A stretch of DNA of 64,000 nt from Protonemura montana (lineage: Eukaryota; Arthropoda; Insecta; Plecoptera; Nemouridae): NCBI GenBank assembly GCA_947568835.1, contig OX387607.1:16233701-16297700 (forward strand), given 5' to 3'. A program made the position numbers and the translations under genes. Of the stretch, positions 1-11,342 are shown piece by piece. The notes beneath the pieces were generated by a model that was given only the letters and a program-made list of their open reading frames with translations, was not told where the DNA came from and searched no databases. Numbering within the stretch: the first letter of the stretch is position 1; the number at the start of each line of letters is the position of its first letter.

Positions 1-2087
1 TGTCTTTATTCAATGAACACAAAGTCAAAAAGTAATTACCACGAGACTGCTGGTAAATATGCAAGTATGCAACCTGCTTACATATCAATGTTATCAACTT
101 ACAGTCGCATGTAATTAAATATCTTAATTACTAACACAATAACCCCTGACCTGTTATCTCATTAACATAATCTGGTCCTATGCTAGAACGGGCGCCATAA
201 GAAACATGTGCTAATCATGAATTAAAGATGCAGGTAAGGAAGAGAAGGAAGAGAAGGAAGAGGACGTTGGAGACAATGCGCCAACAAAAAAAACTGTCGC
301 TTTTTATTTCAACCTCTTTTATTGATTGTTAAACTCGATTTTAGGTTCGTTTTTATTCATCACTCGTTTTTTTGTTTTTTAAAGCGCGTCTTAAATTCAG
401 TCTCTTGGACCGATTTAATTTCAATACAACCATCAAGTTAGGTGTGAAAAACAGAATTTCATTCAAAAATTCAAAAAAGTGTTTGACAGTTTCGATCAGC
501 GTCGACGTTTGCTGAGATTTCATTTAATTTTACCGCTTTTTTTTTGAACCAGGAAGCTTAAATTATCGGTCGAATCTGTTTATTTCTTTTAATCAATCCA
601 GATCTTTTTGCCGCTTTTTATCTGTTCATAGAAAGTCAAGTCGCTTGAATAATTTTCACACTCTCGCGATTGCTGTAATTGCAATGAACCTGCCGTATAA
701 ATCATAAAATGCACTCGAACTTAAACGCAGGGTCATGCGGTTATGCAAGACGGTAAATTTAACCTAAAGAATTATTTTAATTAATGAATCTGTCTTGAGA
801 TGTTACCTTGTATGTGACCCGTGTATTTCTATGACAGCCCTGGTTTGATGGGCACAACCTGTTTTTGCTTATAAGTGCAATTATACCTCTGTAATATACC
901 TGTAAGATACCTGTAATTACTTGGTATGTACCTATATACCTCACGGGTGGGGAAAAACGTGAAACAAATTTGCTGATCGTTTTGATTTGCCAAACTGGAC
1001 CACGAAACAAGTTTTATTTTTTTTATCTCAACGTGTTTTGGGAAATAATTACGTTTTTAAGGGTGTTTTTTGGGACGCAAATTAAAAGAATGCTTTGGGG
1101 GTAAAAAGTATCGACAAATTTTAACTTATTTGAACAAAGCAAACAATTTCAATAAGAATATATTTTGAGATTCTTTCAAATTCACAGGAAGTTTAACTCA
1201 ATATTAATGAAATAATTTACAATAGTAATTGAAAAGAATTATAATATCACAACAGAATTAGTGCAGGTGCATTATAAAGTAATTTTTTATCGATTTCAGT
1301 TCGAATTTTAGCTCCAGTCTAAAACTTTTCAGTTGTTTGATTAAAAATCAAGTAGAATTTGTGTGAAGTTGACCAACCACTAGGGGTCAACGACGCAATC
1401 TCGAATCGGAGCAAAGTTTTCACCGACAAATATTTGAAATATGGTCTTTGGTTCCAACTTTTCTTTGTACAATATTTTATTTGGCCCATGCGTCCGTATA
1501 TCACTACGATCTAAACTTATTTTGTATAATTTATGCGTAGTGGTTTAAAGGGCGGAATTACTTGAAGCAAATTTGGTTTATTTGATAAGAAAGTTAATTT
1601 TTAAAACGTATAATCACCGTAGGTTTTGTGATACTAACCCATTGACAGTAATTTTATGTCAACTTACTTTTATTTTTTAAATATTTATTCTAAAATACCT
1701 TTATCCTGTAATAATACTTGTAGCCAACTGAAATATTATTATGATAATACATGAAATTTCTAAAGTAAATCGATTTCTTTGCTTGCTTTTGTGATGGGGT
1801 TTGGTTAATAACTGTAATTCAATGATTATTGCTCTGAAAGTTCATTGGTTTCTTTTATTCAAACCAATTTGTCTGAAATCATTCAGTCGTTGGTCGTTGG
1901 TCTCGCTTTCCTACACTGAGAACGGTGAACAAAAACTCAAGAAAAATTGCATGCGTGCATTTTGTTCGCATTTAATTCCCTTTGTAATTTCGGCGTCGAT
2001 TCACATTCGTGAATTGGCAATGCGATTTTATTACACGCTATGACTCTGTAGTTACCCAGTTATTCTAGGCTGAGTTCAAAGAAACTT
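1..2087. other. AT-rich noncoding stretch
   Basis: No reading frame here resembles a known protein, and none shows splice-flanked coding character. The only compositional feature I see is a short purine-only tract near 236-266 made of GGAAGA-like repeats. The short open frames around 777-1010, 1319-1504 and 1801-2043 have no recognisable domain and unremarkable composition. Confidence 0.6.
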
Positions 2088-2475
2088 GATGACCGGGACT
2101 CGAACCCCGATCTCCACCTGTCGCGGGTGTTGCTCTAACCAATTGAGCTACTTGGACCCCGATCTCTACCTGTCGCAGGTGTTGCTCTAACCAATTGAGC
2201 TACTTGGACCCCGATCTCCACCTGTCGCAGGTGTTGCTCTAACCAATTGAGCTACTTGGACCCCGATCTCCACCTGTCGCAGGTGTTGCTCTAACCAATT
2301 GAGCTACTTGGACCCCGATCTCCACCTGTCGTAGGTGTTGCTCTAACCAATTGAGCTACTTAGACACAGAACTTTGAGAGATTCCCCGTTTGGACATCAA
2401 TTTTTGAGACGGTTATAGTGTTGATAATAATAAAATACCCCGCGCATTGCAAGCGTTTGCAATTTAAATCTGATT
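2088..2475 (-). repeat. tRNA-like tandem array (composite element, copy 1)
   Basis: About five head-to-tail 52-bp units on the minus strand carry an A-box-like TAGCTCAATTGGTTAGAGC. The leftmost unit keeps a complete B-box region (GGGGTTCGAGTCCC in minus orientation); the other units stop at GATCGGGG and run straight into the next unit. To the right the array meets a short segment ending in the element's inverted-repeat end (TTTTTGAGACGGTTATAGTG at about 2400-2420). A conserved flank follows, containing GCGCATTGCAAGCGTTTGC. The array and its right flank are in opposite relative orientation compared with copies 4 and 5, so this copy is rearranged. Confidence 0.8.
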
Positions 2476-2479
2476 TCAC

Positions 2480-3090
2480 ATAATGATACAAAATCTTCCT
2501 GTCTGTACACACGGATAAATATCAAACAAATCCATCTGAAAGTTATGCGAACCATAATCACGCATCCCCGTAATGTGGTCGCTCATTATGAAATCATCTC
2601 CAAGCCGCGTGGAGAAAAACTCAAGCTAATTCACAGTTTTCCTCTGAATTTTTCTAGGAAAATGAAATGAGAAAGTCTTTGGTTCTAACACGATTCGCAC
2701 GTTCTCTTGGTGTAATAAGAACGTGGAACATTCTTTGCTCTTATTCACTCTTTCTTAAAGCATCTGATTTAATAAACCGCAAACTTTGGAAGATATAAAA
2801 CAAAATATTTCAAACTGTGATATTCATTTATTCGTTGCAATGTTCTCAAACGATCTCTAAAGCTTTGATAGCAAGCTTTTATTCTCTCAATTCAACTCAA
2901 TTCCAACTGAATAACAAGGCTGGTCCATCATACTCAAATCATTTTCAAGTTGTCGGCATTTTCTGTAAAAAGCATTTTTTTAAACAGAAAATTATAAAAA
3001 AACGCACAAGTAAACATTAAAAAGCTTCAATGTTTAGAAATATTGCCAGTAAAGGGAAGCTGAGTTCTGTAAAACCGTTCTAAAAATGTG
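2480..3090. other. noncoding stretch
   Basis: AT-rich sequence between two repeat arrays. I see no gene, tRNA or structured repeat in it. Confidence 0.5.
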
Positions 3091-3094
3091 CCAA

Positions 3095-3576
3095 GATGGA
3101 CATGAATCGAACAAAGACCCTCCTGATGGGAAGGGGTGGGGGTAGGTACATGAGTTGGCAACACAGCTTAGATGGTCGAGTCGAGACGGGTTGAAATGTT
3201 GACACCTGACAAGATGGACATGAATCGAACAAAGACCCTCCTGATGGGAAGGGGTGGGGGTAGGTACGTGAGTTGGCAACACAGCTTAGATGGTCGAGTC
3301 GAGACGGGTTGAAATGTTGACACCTGACAAGATGGACATGAATCGAACAAAGACCCTCCTGATGGGAAGGGGTGGGGGTAGGTACGTGAGTTGGCAACAC
3401 AGCTTAGATGATCGAGTCGAGACGGGTTGAAATGTTGACACCTGACAAGATGGACATGAATCGAACAAAGACCCTCCTGATGGAAAGGGGTGGGGGTAGG
3501 TACATGAGTTGGCAACACAGCTTAGATGGTCGAGTCGAGACGGGTTGAAATGTTGACACCTGACAAGATGGACATC
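3095..3576. repeat. 118-bp tandem repeat, four copies
   Basis: The start motif GATGGACATGAATCG recurs at 3095, 3213, 3331 and 3449, with a partial fifth start at 3567, so the period is exactly 118 bp. Copies differ by only a few substitutions, for example GTACATGAG versus GTACGTGAG. Each unit contains a G-rich block (GGGAAGGGGTGGGGGTAGG). Long open frames on the minus strand arise because the unit is poor in stops; 118 is not a multiple of three, so the frame shifts from copy to copy. I do not consider it coding. Confidence 0.95.
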
Positions 3577-3579
3577 TAA

Positions 3580-4616
3580 CTTTGGGAGGTACTTTATCCA
3601 GTAGTTACTAGAAGAGGTACAACGTGTTCTAGTTATAAGCTGCTTGCAAGATTAACGTCCAACTCTTGCCAAATAAGAAGCAATCTTCGATCAAATGCAG
3701 CGACAAATCGAACGGAATCGCGAGCACAAAAAAGCAACCGGACCATTTTTTTGCCCACTTAAAAAAAGCAAGTGGAGTGCAAATCGGATTTAAGCTGTAG
3801 GTTAAAGAAATATGTGATTGATTTTCATGTAAATTAAGAACGAAAAGTGACCCGCATGCAGTAAGATCTAAATTAGGGTACCACATCAAGCTCAATTGGT
3901 TAAAACGAAGCCAGCGGACATTTCTTAGATGGTTAAAAAAAATGCACGGAGACAAACCCCACTAAATCAATGGCAGGACAGCTGGAAAAATTATGATTTA
4001 TTTTCATGCGGTTTTATAAACGGAAAGTGGCTCACAAGAAGTTCGATCATACACTAGGATTAATTTGAGTTTGCCACTTTCTGGGGTGCTTGTACCAACC
4101 AGGAATATATGACACCATGATGCTACTGTTAACTATCCGATTTAAAAGCAACAAAATAATGTTTTTCTTTGGTTGAAACATTTAATAATTTCAGGAAAAC
4201 AAAATATTTAATGAAAAACAATAAATGTTTATCGACCAAAGTTAAAATTAATATATTTTGGATTACTTTTAACTTTTATCAGGTGTAGGCAGGAAACCAA
4301 GCTCGCAAACTGCTTTTTGGCAGCCATTGCTAGAATCCGCTAGTGTACGGTAGGTATTTAGCAGAAGTCATTAGGACTTTTAGTTTTGCATTTAAGTTCT
4401 TATTTTTCAATATAATTAATTTCACTTAAATAAACTGATAAATCCTCAAAGAATTTAAGTGCATGATGCATTGTTTGGTCATAATTTTCTGGTTAATTTC
4501 AAACTCCCCGGTGAAGACTGGCTTTATTTTGCATTCTAAAGTTGGCAATGTGTAATCAGAGTCCACCAGCTTGAGGCAAGGTAAGGCTAACACAACTGTG
4601 GTAAATGTAAAAGTTT
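3580..4616. other. noncoding stretch
   Basis: A minus-strand open frame at 3629-3955 has no recognisable domain. Two loosely similar segments near 3815-3870 and 3995-4055 (TTTTCATG followed by an ACGRAAAGTG motif) hint at a decayed internal duplication. Nothing else is identifiable. Confidence 0.4.
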
Positions 4617-4731
4617 GTCAGCAGTGGGATTCGAACCCACGCCCTCAGAAGAGGATCAGAATGCACATGAACCTATTGACTAGGCAAGTATACCTTGAGT
4701 CTGACGCCTTAGACCGCTCGGCCATGCTGAC
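4617..4731 (-). tRNA. tRNA-Leu (anticodon CAA) with intron
   Basis: Read on the minus strand, this starts GTCAGCATGGCCGAGCGGTC and ends in a complementary acceptor strand, CTGCTGAC. It carries the long variable arm typical of tRNA-Leu and a perfect B box (GGTTCGAATCC). The anticodon CAA lies at 4697-4695. An intron of about 32 nt occupies 4693-4662, one base 3' of the anticodon, as in other eukaryotic tRNA-Leu(CAA) genes. Both internal Pol III promoter boxes are intact, so it is probably functional. It lies well outside the Osiris genes. Confidence 0.93.
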
Positions 4732-4793
4732 ATATGATACCAGATCGTTAATTATTGTATAGATTGCACTATTATCAAGTGAATTTGATAAGG

Positions 4794-4830
4794 TATTATC
4801 TATTATCTATTATCTATTATCTATTATCTA
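4794..4830. repeat. 7-bp microsatellite (TATTATC)5
   Basis: Five perfect TATTATC units follow closely on the tRNA-Leu gene (60 bp away on its 5' side, since the gene is read right to left). Confidence 0.9.
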
Positions 4831-4971
4831 GCGGTATGAGCTTGTGCGTTTAGCTGGCAAAATCACAGCAGTGCTGAAGTTTTTATTATTTTTGGAATTG
4901 TTCCATTTTCTAGATAATAGGGGGAAACAAGAACTCGCCGAAATTTCAAATAAGCATGTGTATATTTGTAC

Positions 4972-5176
4972 TGTTCCTGTCCTTTGGAAGGGACGTTAAG
5001 CCGGTGGTCCCCTTGGTCTTCGACAGGAGTAGGCTACGTGCTGGCACCAGGTTTCCCCTCCTCTCTTCTAGTCTAGGTTAGGTTCATTATCATCCACTCA
5101 TTCACCGACGCCATTAGACCAGTGCCACATGGCCAGATGTCAAAACATTGCGTCGAAAAACACCACAAATAAATCA
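4972..5176 (+). mobile_element. 5S-derived SINE, 3' fragment (copy a)
   Basis: This fragment retains only the shared body and tail of the SINE family. The body begins near a GGAAGGGACGTTAAGCCGG motif. It then has a CTAGGTTAGGTTC segment and ends in the common 3' end (GCGTCG...AAACACCACAAAT). The 5S-like head and the 91-bp repeats are missing. Confidence 0.85.
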
Positions 5177-5326
5177 ATTAATCTGTTTACTGTTAAGAAA
5201 TTAGATCGCCCAAATACCTGAGTTGTGGTTGTGAACAAAAATAAGAAAATAAAATAAATAATGAAAAATAATTTAAAATAGTTGTGATTGTAAAATTTCA
5301 ATAATTTAAGATTTTATTATTATGTA

Positions 5327-5406
5327 CACTAGAACCGTCTCAAAAATTGATGCCCAAAAAGGTTCGTGTCCCCGTTTGGGCATCAATTTTTGAGACGGTT
5401 TTAGTG
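5327..5406. repeat. palindromic end-to-end remnant of the composite element (copy 2)
   Basis: A near-perfect inverted repeat begins CACTAGAACCGTCTC and ends GAGACGGTTTTAGTG. The central bases include a remnant of the tRNA-like B box and acceptor (CCCCGTTTGGGCATC). It looks like two right-hand ends of the tRNA-like composite element joined tail to tail. Confidence 0.8.
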
Positions 5407-5409
5407 TTC

Positions 5410-7689
5410 ATAATAATTTAGATTTCATCTAAAATTTTAAGATTTTTTCATCTTAAATCTATCTTTGAAGCTTAATTTTCGTTAAAAACTCGTTGTTTGT
5501 TTGTCTCTTTAGGAATGAGGTTGAAAAAGTCAAAATTTATAATTTGTTAAATTATTTTCTGTCGTAGTGCTGATTCCAAGCACAGAAGTTACAAAAAAAA
5601 TTACTGAAAAGTGTTTTTATTGTATTTTTTTCTCCAGGAAAGCCAAATGAGTTTGTTTTGCTTGCCAGAAATTCCAAAGCCCGTCCAAACTGGAAACGTT
5701 TGAAACTCAATTCGGTCTTTTTGTTGTTCGGAAATAGTAAATAAAATGGCACGTATTCGATGGCTACGTTAGTTTGATCACGTATACCAAACTAGTCTGT
5801 CGCCCAAAGAAGCCGCATGGTGCAACAAAATCAACTTGCAGAGAGATTCGAACCCACATCCACGACACCATCTCACAAAACCAGGCGAAAAACAACACCG
5901 GAAACTATCCACAAAGACTGCGTTGAAAACAAAAATACATTTCTATTAAAAGAAACTAATATTCCATCAATAATTAACAAACCCAGCGTCGGGGTCAAGG
6001 TAAGGCGTTGCGATATTTTGATGCATAAAGGTGAAGATTCTGTTGAACAGAACGGTAATTTTATATCGAGTAAGACGTTCACTCGCCTTCAGCCAAGATA
6101 GTTTCTAACTGACCCAAATATACATTTTTTCTTAGCAGCTGTAGGAATGCAGCTTGCGAGATCTGCAATGACGCAAAGGGAAATGCATCGACTTTGAGAG
6201 GTACGAGGTAAGATTTCAGGTACAAGGTGACGTTCTTTGAACTCGAGGGAGTGATTTCTGCACAAAAACCAGCTCAGGCTTGCTATTTTATTTAAATTTA
6301 TTTTCCATTGCAAATACATGATAAAAGCACACGACCATCATGGTTTTAAGAATAAAACTGTGGTTTTGGGAATTGTATTTATTAAAAAATATAAATCACA
6401 ATATACAACCTTCTTTAAATTTACATTTTCTCTAGATATTATTTGAAGCTGTAGAATGCTTGGTTTAGTTGGTAGTTCTTTATTTTGCTTTTATTCTTGT
6501 CCCTACATGTTTTGAGTTAGTTTGGGAGACCGTTATATGGGTTGTAATTTTAAAGCCGTCTCTAGTTGTTATTATTGGAGGTAATTATTAGCTGGAGGTA
6601 ATTAAAAGCCAGAGTAATTTAGTAGCTTTGAAGTATTTAATAATTGTATCAGATAAAGGATGGCAAGGGGTTTGGGGTTGGTATGGCAGGTTGATGTTTT
6701 CAAACGCGCATTCAAACCACAATGTGATCATTCATAGGTAAACACATAATATTTTAGCAATATATTTATCATTTAATAATTCTATAAATAAACTTTTTCT
6801 GTTTAATATCTTTACCTGTCTCGAATTTGAAATGAATTGGTCTCTTCCGTCAGAATTAATCTAATTCATAGGTGACATGAGCTTGAAGATATATTTGGTG
6901 ATCAGAATAAATTAATGATCGCATTGTTGCTTCTGCTGATTATTTATATTTAAATCAAAACACTGCGTTTAATTCTCGATTCGTTTTCTATAACGCGAAC
7001 AATTTGAATGAGAAGTAAAATCAAAATGAAAAATGTGAGGTTTGAGTTCTCGCAATTCACAATTTAATTGGCAGCTAAATATTCAGAAAACTTAGAGAAA
7101 CAGAAATAAGCAAACAAATTTAAAAAATCTACTGAAAAATTCTAGGAATCCCAACATTTCAACGCCTCCACTGGCTTTTAAACAACAAAAACATAATCGA
7201 GACGTGATTGGAATCATTATTTGACTTTGACTTTGACTCTGATTTACATAAATTAACGCAATTACACGCAGGCAAATGTAAGTACAAGAATGCAATGCAA
7301 TGTTTGTACATCAAATATAATAAATACACAATTAAACCGAGTACAGAGTCGACTAGATGCAAGTATCACGTGCATTGAAATCACCGAGCGCACGAGATGG
7401 ACCATGAGAAGTCGACAGTTGACCTCCTCATCAAAAACCATCTGAATCAATCAAAAGTTATTACAAGCAAAAAATATCCACATTCACTTTCTGGCGATGC
7501 TTAGACTTAAAATACAACTATTTTTTCTTCATCTTGAATAAAATTTAAAAAATAAATGTGTGCCTAAAATTCGCATAAATTAATAATAAATTGTGTTTAC
7601 TTAGAAAGAACTTTTGTTACAGATTTCACTGCTGCTTTTGGCCGAATGCACTTTTTGGCGCTTTCAAATCTCAAATAGCACTTTATTTA
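5410..7689. other. noncoding stretch
   Basis: No convincing gene. Overlapping open frames at 5817-6319 on both strands lack known motifs. A B-box-like minus-strand sequence near 5844-5860 is not accompanied by a complete tRNA fold. Confidence 0.5.
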
Positions 7690-8693
7690 ACTTACAGCAC
7701 CTTAATTAACTTATAGCACCTTACAGCACCTTACATCACCTTACAGCACCTTAATTAGCTTACAGCACCTTACAGCACCTTACATCACCTTACAGCACCT
7801 TACAGCACCTTAATTAACGTATAGCACCTTACAGCACCTTACAGCACCTTACAGCACCTTACAGCACCTTACAGCACCTTACAGCACCTTACAGCACCTT
7901 ATAGCACCTTACAGCACCTTACAGAACCTTACAGCACCTTACAGCACCTTACAGCACCTTATAGCACCTTACAGCACCTTACAGCACCTTACAGCACCTT
8001 ACAGCACCTTACAGCACCTTATATCACCTTACAGCACATTACAGCACCTTACAGCACCTTAATTAACTTACAGCACCTTAAAGCACCTTACAGCACCTTA
8101 CAGCACCTTACAGCACCTTATAGCACCTTACAGCACCTTACAGCACCTTACAGCACCTTACAGCACCTTACAGCACCTTACAGCACCTTACAGCACCTTA
8201 ATTAACTTATAGCACCTTACAGCACCTTACAGCACCTTACAGCACCTTACAGCACCTTACAGCACCTTACAGCACCTTACAGCACCTTACAGCACCTTAC
8301 AGCACCTTACAGCACCTTATAGCACCTTACAGCACCTTACAGAACCTTACAGCACCTTACAGCACCTTACAGCACCTTATAGCACCTTACAGCACCTTAC
8401 AGCACCTTACAGCACCTTACAGCACCTTACAGCACCTTATATCACCTTACAGCACATTACAGCACCTTACAGCACCTTAATTAACTTACAGCACCTTAAA
8501 GCACCTTACAGCACCTTACAGCACCTTACAGCACCTTATAGCACCTTACAGCACCTTACAGCACCTTACAGCACCTTACAGCACCTTACAGCACCTTACA
8601 GCACCTTACAGCACCTTAATTAACTTATAGCACCTTACAGCACCTTACAGCACCTTACAGCACCTTACAGCACCTTACAGCACCTTACAGCAC
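7690..8693. repeat. 10-bp minisatellite (ACAGCACCTT)n, about 1 kb
   Basis: About 100 near-perfect 10-bp units. Rare variant units recur in the same order about 418 bp apart: the ACAGAACCTT variant at 7921 and 8339, and the ATATCACCTT variant at 8021 and 8439. Part of the array has therefore been duplicated as a block. Interspersed TTAATTAAC interruptions mark the block boundaries. Confidence 0.97.
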
Positions 8694-8954
8694 TACTCTA
8701 TTACCTTCATATCGATTAAAATAGGTGAACGCAATGAAAGTACAAGAAGACAACGGATAGTTTTAATATTTCCTGATGAAACGCATGAGACATGAAATGT
8801 TGTGCGATTCAGAGCGGCAAATCAACACCATGCGAGCAGAGAATTCTTTATCCGCGTTGAGTTATTTAATTGATGGAATCAGAATTCGGCATGCGGCTGC
8901 TCGCGGGCGATCGCAGGAGATTTCAAACTAGCCGTGGGTCGTTGGGTTACTCTG

Positions 8955-9066
8955 AGTTACTATGCCAGTAGTTACCATGCCAGCATAGTTACCATGCTAT
9001 TATAGTTAGAATGCTATTATAGTTAGAATGCTAGTAGATTTAGAATGCTAGTATAGTTAGAATGCA
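8955..9066. repeat. degenerate ~20-bp tandem repeat
   Basis: Five to six diverged units with the core TAGTTAGAATGCTA; the earlier units read TAGTTACCATGCCA. This is a small decayed minisatellite in noncoding DNA. Confidence 0.8.
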
Positions 9067-9069
9067 GGT

Positions 9070-11342
9070 TGAAGTTTCAGAGATTTACTAATATATGTAG
9101 ACCGCGTTTAATCGGTCTTGATTAGAATTCTTTAAGTGGTCATAATGTTTTTTTACTGAGCCATGCTTGCTAACTTTTAGTGTTTTGTAATTTAATCGAT
9201 AATTAAAATTAAAATCTTCAGCTGGAAGAATTCTGTGACTGGTCATATGCAAGTGCTTGGTCTCAGCGTAGATAAGAATACATTGCAGACATGAGACGAG
9301 CTGTGAAACAAAGATTACCATGAGATTTAGAATTGTAAAATTGCACTGAATAACTGATGCGATTGTCTAGAATCTTATTTAAATTTAAATTATTTAATTT
9401 TTTGTTTTGAAAACATGTGAAACTATGCAGTCTTGACTTGTTTAAATTTACAATTTTGTTTATAATTAGGTATGCTAATGCATGCCAAGATTATTTGTGA
9501 AATTATTCAAAGTTTGCACGCCAAACGTTGATTTTCCGACAGCAAAAAGACAATGAACTAAGAAAAATAACAATGAATTATGAAAAATATAATAAATTAT
9601 TTCTGATGAAATGATATAAATTCAAGTCCCTGCACGTTGGGGTTATACATTTTAAAATCATACTAATCTTAGGTTAAGAAACATTTATGTATTTTATTTT
9701 CTGGTAGGTGACCATTCTTGATTGAAAATTGTACCTAACGGCCATCGAAACGTTCGGTTTCTTCTCAAGCAACAGCAATTCTAGCGCAGATTTTTAACAA
9801 GGCTAATAATTATGAGAGAACTATGTAACATTATTACCGTAGTTAGCACCATTTATTCAACAACTGGCAGACAAGCGTAATTAAATGTTCGATTTTTTCA
9901 ACCGTCTTAAAGCTGTTTTTTGTAAGAGAAATCCATTTACAAATGTATTAAAGATTTTAAAGACACAGATTTGTGTTCTCAAGCTAAAGATGTTCATTTT
10001 TTATCAATATTTTTCTTCAAGACTGGTTCTTAAAAGTTTATCTTGGGATCTAATTGAAATATTTCAAAGCCAAGACACAATTTAAAGTCCTGTATACGTC
10101 ACAAATCGGCATGGACGGGTGCCCACAAATCTAATATAAGTACCTTTCCGCGCCAGTGCCCGAACAGCCTTACAAAATATAGGTTTGTTGGTTTTCTAGG
10201 AAAATAATAGCTAATTTACCCATTAACTTATGACGTGCACAGGAAAACAATGGGAAGACAGCAAGGTGCCACATTAGGGTGCCATCCGGTAAGATCAATG
10301 TAAATCTTTATGTAATCGTGCAATGGCATGATTATTATATTATTAATTAGCAAGTTATAACCTCGATCTAGCCTTGTTCTCACATAATTCTTTATCGCCG
10401 ATTTGCTGCATCACAATAGTGCATCTAACTTTTTTAAATGCAGTTCCAGGACAATGCACTTTTCACGTGCTAGCTATACAGGGTTTTTTTCAGGGTACGG
10501 AGCTGCTAATGAAAACTACAAATGCATCAAATGCATTTTAAAATGAAGAAGTCTCTCGCAGCAATTTCTTAGTAGACTTCTTTACAGCTTGATGGTCGAT
10601 TTGTTCGATGGATGTTTTCTTTGACAGCTTATATTGATTATAAAGTTAATGAGGAAAATCCGGGTTTTTTTCTAACATTCGAGTACTTTTTATTATTATA
10701 TAACATTCCAAATAAATTATTTGTCCAGTTTTTTTTCAGATAATCTACAATGTCAGATTAGCAGATATGTCAAAAGGTGTATTTCCATATTTTCATTTAA
10801 GTATTTAACATTTTGTTTGCCACTTCCGTCATCGAAATATAAATATAAACATAAATATAAATATAACATAAATATCTGACTTCTTCCTGAAGAAACGAAA
10901 CAGTGTGCAATGATTTATCTTCATTTTCTTCACACTTTAGTTCTATATTAACAAAACAAGTTTAATCTCATAGAACTATTTCATATCTTCTTTACCCTAA
11001 TTTATTTTTCTGAAACAAGCACTTTTCTGTTCTCTAGTAGCGAATGATAGAACTTAGTGTGAAATATTTTAGTTTGTTAATTTGTTACTAGGTGTCGCTA
11101 GCGTAGTGAACGTTGTGTACTAGTAGCACACCAGGATTTTGACAACGATTTGATTGAAAAGCACGTCTTGATTTCAAATCAAAGAAATTAAGAGTTATTA
11201 TAGCAAACATTGTTAAAACCTTCAATAAAAATTAATAAGGACATCTTATTAGTGAAATAAACTAGTAAATAAATAAATAAATACATAAATATGCAACTAA
11301 ATGATTAAACAAACCCAAAACACATGGGATTGAAATTCAAAA
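9070..11342. other. noncoding stretch downstream of Osiris gene 1
   Basis: AT-rich, with short simple AAATATAA-type repeats near 10835-10880 and (AAAT)n near 11267-11285. The open frames at 9088-9321 and 9885-10085 show no domain. Part of the segment adjoining 11342 will be the 3' UTR of gene 1. Confidence 0.5.

Noticed and set aside
2088-2366. Possible CRISPR-like array
   Set aside because: Units are contiguous 52-bp tRNA-like repeats with no spacers, in a eukaryotic genome.
3034-3518. Several overlapping minus-strand open frames of 60-116 codons
   Set aside because: They lie in the 118-bp tandem repeat; the period is not a multiple of three and the proteins are simply frame-rotated copies of the repeat.
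4980-5100. Telomeric TTAGG repeats (CTAGGTTAGGTTC)
   Set aside because: Only about two units and always part of the SINE body, so not telomeric.
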